Of a stretch of DNA of 64,000 nucleotides, positions 59,264-64,000 are shown one piece after another (position 1 is the first letter of the stretch; every line of letters starts with the position of its first letter). This DNA comes from Leucobacter exalbidus (lineage in GTDB: Bacteria; Actinomycetota; Actinomycetes; Actinomycetales; Microbacteriaceae): NCBI RefSeq assembly GCF_017834145.1, contig NZ_JAFIDA010000001.1, forward strand, positions 1,860,001 to 1,924,000, given 5' to 3'. The position numbers and the translations under genes were made by a program. The notes beneath the pieces were generated by a model. The model saw only the letters and a list, made by a program, of their open reading frames with translations. It ran no database searches and was not told the DNA's origin.

Positions 59264-61204
59264 TTAGCCTAACAGCGGCTTCTGCGCGGCCTGCTGCTCG
59301 AGGTACTCGGCACGGGCGCGCTGCGTCGACTCGAGATCTGACACCTGGGGCACGGGCACGTCCCACCAGCCAGCGCCATCGGGTGCGTAGAGCAGCGGGT
59401 CGCTGTTGATGTGGATGAACGTGGCGCGATCCGAAGCCTTCGCCTGGGCCATTGCGGCCTCAAGATCCTGGATCGCCGAGGCACCCGGATCTACCTCGAT
59501 GACGTCCATGCCGTAGCTGCGGGCGTTCATCGCGAGGTCGACGGGCAGAATCTGCTCGCCCTGGAAGTTCTTCGCTTCCTCGTCGTATTCGCGGTACCAG
59601 GTGCCGAAGCGCTCTGACCCGACGGTCTCAGACAGGTGACCGATCGACGCGTAGCCGTGGTTCTGAATGAGCACCACAATGATCTTGATGCCCTCGGCAA
59701 CGGCGGTGACAAGCTCGGTGCTGAGCATCAGGTACGAACCGTCGCCCACCATCACGATGACATCGCGGTCGTCGCCGGCCTCGACGAGGCCGCGCTTGGC
59801 GCCCATGCCGCCCGCGATCTCGTAACCCATGCACGAGAACGCGTATTCGACGTGGTAGCCGAGAGCGTCACGCACGCGCCACAGCTTGTGGAGATCACCG
59901 GGCAGCGATCCGGCCGCCTGCACGATGACGTCCTTCGGGTCAGACGAGCGCTGCACCGCGCCAATGATTTCTGACTGCCCAGGGAGCTCGAGGCCCGAGG
60001 GCTCGAAAGCCTCATCGACCAGCGCATCCCACTCAGCCTTCAGCGCAGCGATGCGCTCGGCGTAGGCAGGTTCGACACGCAGCTCGTCGGCGGCGCCTGA
60101 CCCGTGGGCGTCGATCAGCTCAAGGAGCATCTCGCGGGCGTCAGCGACAACGGCGATCTGCGTGCCGTGCTTGTAGGCGTCGAATGACGCAACGTTAATG
60201 TTGACGAACTTCACGCCGGGGTGCTGGAACGCGGTGCGCGAGGCGGTGGTGAAGTCGCTGTAGCGCGTACCGATGCCGATGATGACGTCGGCTTCGGCCG
60301 CAACCTTGTTCGCCGCGAGGGTGCCGGTCGCGCCCACGCCGCCAAGGTTCTGCGGGTGATCCCAGGCGAGCACGCCGCCGCCGGCCTGCGAGGTGCCAAC
60401 GGGAATACCGGTGGCCTCAACGAAGGCGCGCAGCTGCTCTTCGGCGTCGGAGTACAGCACGCCGCCGCCGGCGATGATCATGGGGCGCTTTGCGCCGCGA
60501 ATAGCCTCGAGCGCCAGTGCAAACGCGTCGCGCTCGGGGCGCGGGCGGCGAATGCGCCACTCACGCGGCTGCAAGAACTCCTCGGGCACGTCCATGGCCT
60601 CGGCCTGTACGTCCTCGGGCAGCGAGATGGTCACGGCGCCGGTCTCGGCCGGGTCGGTGAGCACGCGCATCGCGGCGAGCGCGATCGAGAACAGCTGCTC
60701 GGGGCGCTGCACGCGATCGAAGAACTTCGAGATCGGGCGGAACGCATCGTTGACCGTGAGGCCGATGTCGTGGGGCTGCTCAAGCTGCTGCAGCACCGGA
60801 TCAGCGACACGGGTCGCAAAGGTGTCGCTGGGGAGCAACAGCGCGGGCAGGCGGTTGGTCGTGGCAAGCGCCGCGCCCGTCAGCATGTTGGCGGCGCCGG
60901 GGCCCACCGATGCGGCCGACGCGTAGGTGCCGCGGCGGCGGTGCATGCGGGCGTAGCCGACCGACTGGTGCACCATGGCCTGCTCGTTGCGGGCCTGGTA
61001 GTACGGCATCAGGTCAGGGGTGTGCACGTTGGCCTGCTTCAGCGCCTGGCCGATGCCTGCCACGTTGCCGTGACCGAAGATGCCGAACATACCAGGGATG
61101 GTGCGCTCGCGAATCTCGTTGCCTTCGGCATCGCGATCGACCGTCCACTGGTTGGCAAGAAACTCGACCAGCGCCTGGCTGACCGTCATACGGCGGGTGT
61201 TCAT
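59264..61204 (-). CDS. iolD: 3D-(3,5/4)-trihydroxycyclohexane-1,2-dione acylhydrolase
   Basis: A 646-residue ThDP enzyme that opens the ring to 5-deoxy-glucuronate. The signature FGHGNVAGIGQALKQA is near residue 43, RNEQAMVHQ carries the activating Glu (about 73), the ThDP motif is GDGSYLMLSTE through NHGYASIGHLSE (about 475-510), and the C-terminal WWDVPVPQV matches the family. Full family length. Coupled to iolB by an ATGA overlap. A divergent paralogue lies at 22493. Confidence 0.9.
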   Translation of the reverse strand: MNTRRMTVSQALVEFLANQWTVDRDAEGNEIRERTIPGMFGIFGHGNVAGIGQALKQANVHTPDLMPYYQARNEQAMVHQSVGYARMHRRRGTYASAASVGPGAANMLTGAALATTNRLPALLLPSDTFATRVADPVLQQLEQPHDIGLTVNDAFRPISKFFDRVQRPEQLFSIALAAMRVLTDPAETGAVTISLPEDVQAEAMDVPEEFLQPREWRIRRPRPERDAFALALEAIRGAKRPMIIAGGGVLYSDAEEQLRAFVEATGIPVGTSQAGGGVLAWDHPQNLGGVGATGTLAANKVAAEADVIIGIGTRYSDFTTASRTAFQHPGVKFVNINVASFDAYKHGTQIAVVADAREMLLELIDAHGSGAADELRVEPAYAERIAALKAEWDALVDEAFEPSGLELPGQSEIIGAVQRSSDPKDVIVQAAGSLPGDLHKLWRVRDALGYHVEYAFSCMGYEIAGGMGAKRGLVEAGDDRDVIVMVGDGSYLMLSTELVTAVAEGIKIIVVLIQNHGYASIGHLSETVGSERFGTWYREYDEEAKNFQGEQILPVDLAMNARSYGMDVIEVDPGASAIQDLEAAMAQAKASDRATFIHINSDPLLYAPDGAGWWDVPVPQVSDLESTQRARAEYLEQQAAQKPLLG

Positions 61205-62160
61205 CGGGTCTCCTCGGTGGTGGTCGATACGGTGTTTGATGCCGCGTCTGCAGCGGCAGCGGTCTTGTACGGCAGGCGAGAGTCGAACTCTTGACCCTCC
61301 CAGGTGTCGCGCACCCAGCCGTGGGCCGGGTCATCGCTGATCAGCCAGCTGCGCTCGGGGTCGGGGCCCGCCATAACGTTCAGGTAGTACATGTCGTAGC
61401 CGGGGGCTGCGACGGCGGGGCCGTGGTAGCCGTAGGGCACGAGGGCGACGTCGCCGGTGAAGACGCGTGCGTCAATGTCGATGTCGCCTGCGGGTGACGA
61501 ATAGGTGCTGAACATGCCAAAGGCGTGCTCTTCACTGACGTCCGCGGGGGCACCCTTGGTGGGTGCGACCTCGAAGTAGTAGATCTCTTCGAGCTCTGAC
61601 TCGTGGTCAGGCTCGTGGATGTCGTGCTTGTGAGGCGGGTACGACGACCAGTTTTCAGACGGCGTAATCACCTCGACGACGATGAAGCGGGCCGCGTCGA
61701 GTGACTCCTTGCGACCGAAGTTGTGCACCTGACGGCTTGAAGCGCCGGCGCCGCGCAGCTCGACGGGCACCTCGTCAACCGGCATGTACGCCGAGGGGCG
61801 CACGATGTCGGTCGGTGAGGTCGCGACGAGGAAGCGCGTTTCACCAGCGGTGCGAGCCGTCACGGTCGCGGTGCTGGCAGACGAGAGGTAGAGCACATCG
61901 GTGGGGCCGTCGAAGACCGAGTTGCGGCCGTTGAGCACGGTCACCTCGTCGTCGTGTGCGATCTCGAAGGATCCCGATAGCGGAACGATCAGTCGTTCAA
62001 CTCCGGTGCCCTCGAGCGCGATCGATTCGCCCTCGGCGAGCCGTGCCACACGCAATCCGGTGTGTTCCCACCCGGGAACGCGCTCGTCTACAACGGTTTC
62101 CCAACCGCCCTCGGCGAGTTCGCCGCGGCGGTGAAACCAGCGTTCGACCTGCTCAGTCAT
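61201..62160 (-). CDS. iolB: 5-deoxy-glucuronate isomerase
   Basis: A 319-residue bicupin, slightly longer than the usual 270-300. Metal ligands stand in SSYPPHKHDIHEP (about 173-185) and in DHESELEEIYYFEV; the RPSAYMPVDEV and YGYHGPAVAAPGYDMYYLNVM segments are family landmarks. It isomerises the IolD product to 2-deoxy-5-keto-gluconate. The extra length is an Ala/Thr-rich tail. The start lies 28 bases after iolA. Confidence 0.9.
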   Translation of the reverse strand: MTEQVERWFHRRGELAEGGWETVVDERVPGWEHTGLRVARLAEGESIALEGTGVERLIVPLSGSFEIAHDDEVTVLNGRNSVFDGPTDVLYLSSASTATVTARTAGETRFLVATSPTDIVRPSAYMPVDEVPVELRGAGASSRQVHNFGRKESLDAARFIVVEVITPSENWSSYPPHKHDIHEPDHESELEEIYYFEVAPTKGAPADVSEEHAFGMFSTYSSPAGDIDIDARVFTGDVALVPYGYHGPAVAAPGYDMYYLNVMAGPDPERSWLISDDPAHGWVRDTWEGQEFDSRLPYKTAAAADAASNTVSTTTEETR

Positions 62161-62188
62161 GTGCTCTACCCCTCGTACGGTGTACTAC

Positions 62189-63709
62189 TTAGTCGTTCTG
62201 CGGGAAACCGAGGTTGATGCCGCCGTGCTTTGCGGGATCAAGCCAGCGGCTCGTGATGGCCTTCTCGCGGGTGAAGAAGTCGAAGCCCTGTACGCCGTAC
62301 GCCTTTGCGTCACCGAACAGCGAAGCCTTCCAGCCGCCGAACGAGTGGTACGCAACGGGCACGGGGATCGGCACGTTGATGCCGATCATACCGACGTGGA
62401 TCTCGTGCTGGAAGCGGCGAGCTGCGCCACCGTCGTTCGTGAAGATCGCGGTGCCGTTGCCGTACGCGCCCGAGTTGATGAGCTTGACGCCCTCTTCGAA
62501 GGACTCGATGCGCACAATCTGCAGCACCGGCCCGAAGATCTCTTCGGTGTAGGCACGTGACTCGGTCGACAGGTTGTCGATGAGGGTGGGGCCGAAGAAG
62601 AAGCCGTCCTCGTGGCCCTCGACCTTGAGGTCGCGGCCGTCAACAACGATGCGGCCGCCATCGGCCTCAGCAATGTCTACGTAGTTCTTAACCTTGGCGC
62701 GGTGCTCAGCGGTGATCAGCGGGCCGAGATCGGGCTCACCCGCCTCGTTACCTGCACCGTTGCCGACGCGCAGCGTTGCGATGCGCTCCTTGATCTTCTC
62801 GATCAGCTCGTCTGCGACGGGCTCAACAGCCAGCACGACCGAGAGGGCCATGCAGCGCTCGCCTGCGGCACCGTAACCGGCGTTTACGGCCTGGTCAGCG
62901 ACGAGGTTGAGATCAGCGTCAGGGAGTACGAGCATATGGTTCTTGGCGCCGCCAAGAGCCTGAACGCGCTTGCCGTTCTTGGCAGCGGTCTCGTAGATGT
63001 ACTGAGCGATGGGCGTCGAGCCAACGAACGAGATCGACTGCACCTCGGGGGCGTTCAGCAGGCCGTCAACGGCCTCCTTGTCGCCGTTGAGAACGTTGAA
63101 GACACCGTCGGGCAGACCGGCTTCCTTCCACAGCTCAGCCATCCACAGGGCAGCTGAGGGATCCTTCTCAGAGGGCTTCACGATGACCGAGTTACCGGCC
63201 GCGATGGCGATGGGGAAGAACCACATCGGCACCATCACAGGGAAGTTGAAGGGCGAGATAATGCCCACAACGCCGAGGGGCTGCTTCAGCGAGTACACGT
63301 CGATGCCAGTCGATACGTTCTCTGAGAACGCACCCTTGATGAGGTGGGGGAAGCCCGTTGCGAGCTCCACAACTTCCTGGCCACGAGCGATTTCGCCCAT
63401 TGCGTCAGAAAGCACCTTGCCGTGCTCTTCGGTGACGATCGCGGCAAGCTCGGTCTTCTTGTTGTTCAGCAGCTCGCGGAACTTGAAGATGATCGCCTGG
63501 CGGCGAGCCATCGACATCTCGCTCCAGATCTCAAAACCCTTCTGCGCCGAAGCGACCGCTGCTGCGATCTCTGCTTCGTTCGCGAGGGCGACCTGTGCGA
63601 TGACCTCGCCCGTGGCGGGGTTGTGCACGGGTGCGGTGCGGCCACTCGTCGACTCGCTGCGCGCGCCGTCGATCCAGTGGGGAATCACGGGGGTGGTTGC
63701 ATTGCTCAT
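62189..63709 (-). CDS. iolA: Methylmalonate/malonate-semialdehyde dehydrogenase (CoA-acylating)
   Basis: A 506-residue ALDH of the MmsA/IolA group. ISPFNFPVMVPMWFFPIA (about 148) and GERCMALSVVLAV (about 285, catalytic Cys) are typical of MmsA, which lacks the usual general-base Glu; here the segment reads QALGGAKNHMLVLPDADL. It turns malonate semialdehyde into acetyl-CoA and CO2, the last step of inositol breakdown. ATG after AAGGAAG. The other ALDH in the window (24494) does have the Glu. Confidence 0.9.
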   Translation of the reverse strand: MSNATTPVIPHWIDGARSESTSGRTAPVHNPATGEVIAQVALANEAEIAAAVASAQKGFEIWSEMSMARRQAIIFKFRELLNNKKTELAAIVTEEHGKVLSDAMGEIARGQEVVELATGFPHLIKGAFSENVSTGIDVYSLKQPLGVVGIISPFNFPVMVPMWFFPIAIAAGNSVIVKPSEKDPSAALWMAELWKEAGLPDGVFNVLNGDKEAVDGLLNAPEVQSISFVGSTPIAQYIYETAAKNGKRVQALGGAKNHMLVLPDADLNLVADQAVNAGYGAAGERCMALSVVLAVEPVADELIEKIKERIATLRVGNGAGNEAGEPDLGPLITAEHRAKVKNYVDIAEADGGRIVVDGRDLKVEGHEDGFFFGPTLIDNLSTESRAYTEEIFGPVLQIVRIESFEEGVKLINSGAYGNGTAIFTNDGGAARRFQHEIHVGMIGINVPIPVPVAYHSFGGWKASLFGDAKAYGVQGFDFFTREKAITSRWLDPAKHGGINLGFPQND

Positions 63710-63785
63710 AATGTGTGCTTCCTTACTTGGAAAGGGTATTGATCCGGATCGATGCTTGCGCACCCAATAAAGCCCGGTGGTCTGA

Positions 63786-64000
63786 TTAAACGAGGCCCGA
63801 GTGCACGAGGCGTGCAGCGGTGTCGACGGCGTCTTCGACGCTGCCGCTCGCGGGGTAGAGCAGCGTGCGGCCAACGGTCAGGCCCCGCACACCGGGAAGC
63901 GCGAGGGCGCGTTCCCACTCAGCGAACGTGTCTTCGGGATCGCCGCCGTTGTCGCCGCCAAGCAGCAGCGTCGGCATGGTCGTTGCTTCCATGACGCGCT
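63786..64000 (-). CDS. C-terminal end of a DeoC/LacD-type (Cgl0158-like) aldolase, cut by the window edge
   Basis: The last 71 codons of a gene continuing past 64000. The sequence R-V-M-E-A-T-T-M-P-T-L-L-L-G-G-D-N-G-G-D, then LPGVRGLTVGRTLLYP and VDTAARLVH, looks like the end of the barrel aldolase encoded between iolC and iolA in corynebacterial iol clusters. It may cleave 2-deoxy-5-keto-gluconate 6-phosphate. The ATG at 63992 is internal; codons upstream of it stay open to the edge. It lies 77 bases before iolA. Confidence 0.65.
   Translation of the reverse strand, partial: RVMEATTMPTLLLGGDNGGDPEDTFAEWERALALPGVRGLTVGRTLLYPASGSVEDAVDTAARLVHSGLV

Noticed and set aside
17387..63750. Palindrome GATCCGGATC before both the 16111 gene and iolA as a common operator
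   Set aside because: The same ten bases also occur in coding DNA (near 10436, 23262, 27009 and 45537), so the shared copies carry little weight despite a 12-base match between 17389-17400 and 63738-63749.
1..64000. CRISPR arrays, tRNA or rRNA genes, integrases and transposases
   Set aside because: No regularly spaced direct repeats, no tRNA-like cloverleaf and no transposase or integrase motif was seen, although the two lower-GC segments were examined for them.

Overview
The window is about 64 kb of high-GC Gram-positive (actinobacterial) chromosome. I infer Microbacteriaceae, perhaps a Leucobacter-like organism, from the zinc operon with a Zur box, a pnuX gene behind an FMN riboswitch, several leaderless genes with a TAnnnT hexamer 6-7 bases before the start codon, and the dense overlapping gene layout. 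No 16S gene or other marker is present to prove the genus.

Layout. 1-2,698: end of an unseen gene, a DAACS symporter and an SGNH hydrolase. 2,891-6,553: an RND permease with an unusual coiled-coil insertion. 6,813-11,260: a five-gene zur-znuB-znuB-znuC-znuA operon on the minus strand behind a double Zur box. 11,472-12,911: an amidase. 12,980-27,152: a long minus-strand locus with an SDR, two Gfo/Idh dehydrogenases, an IolE-like isomerase, a CUT2-type sugar ABC transporter, a hydroxyacid dehydrogenase, an HpcH/HpaI aldolase, an IolD paralogue and an aldehyde dehydrogenase. A divergent LacI repressor follows, and its probable operator stands in two promoters of the locus. 27,271-28,152: a further TIM-barrel isomerase. 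28,162-34,081: a lower-GC insert with a HutC-type regulator, an Fe/polyamine/phosphonate-type ABC transporter and an inositol-monophosphatase-like phosphatase. 34,342-41,772: two LacI genes, Hyi, IolG, another Gfo/Idh and another isomerase. 41,877-47,450: a small Cys/His protein, pnuX, an IolT-like inositol transporter, TauE and SulP. 47,518-54,464: a second lower-GC insert that reads as a guanidino/arginine catabolic operon. 56,070-64,000: the canonical myo-inositol genes iolH-iolG-iolE and iolD-iolB-iolA plus the end of an aldolase gene.

How it fits together. The window is a polyol/inositol catabolic super-locus: five Gfo/Idh dehydrogenases, six TIM-barrel isomerases/dehydratases, two IolD-type hydrolases, two aldehyde dehydrogenases, an MFS inositol importer and two sugar-type ABC importers. 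Three inositol promoters (iolT, iolE, the 36-kb iolG) share a TGTC(A/T)TATCAA motif. The 12.9-26 kb locus has its own LacI operator and lacks iolB and iolC. It is the best candidate for an undescribed pathway: oxidation, dehydration and IolD-type ring opening of a cyclitol, followed by an oxidative/aldolase branch in place of the IolB-IolC route.
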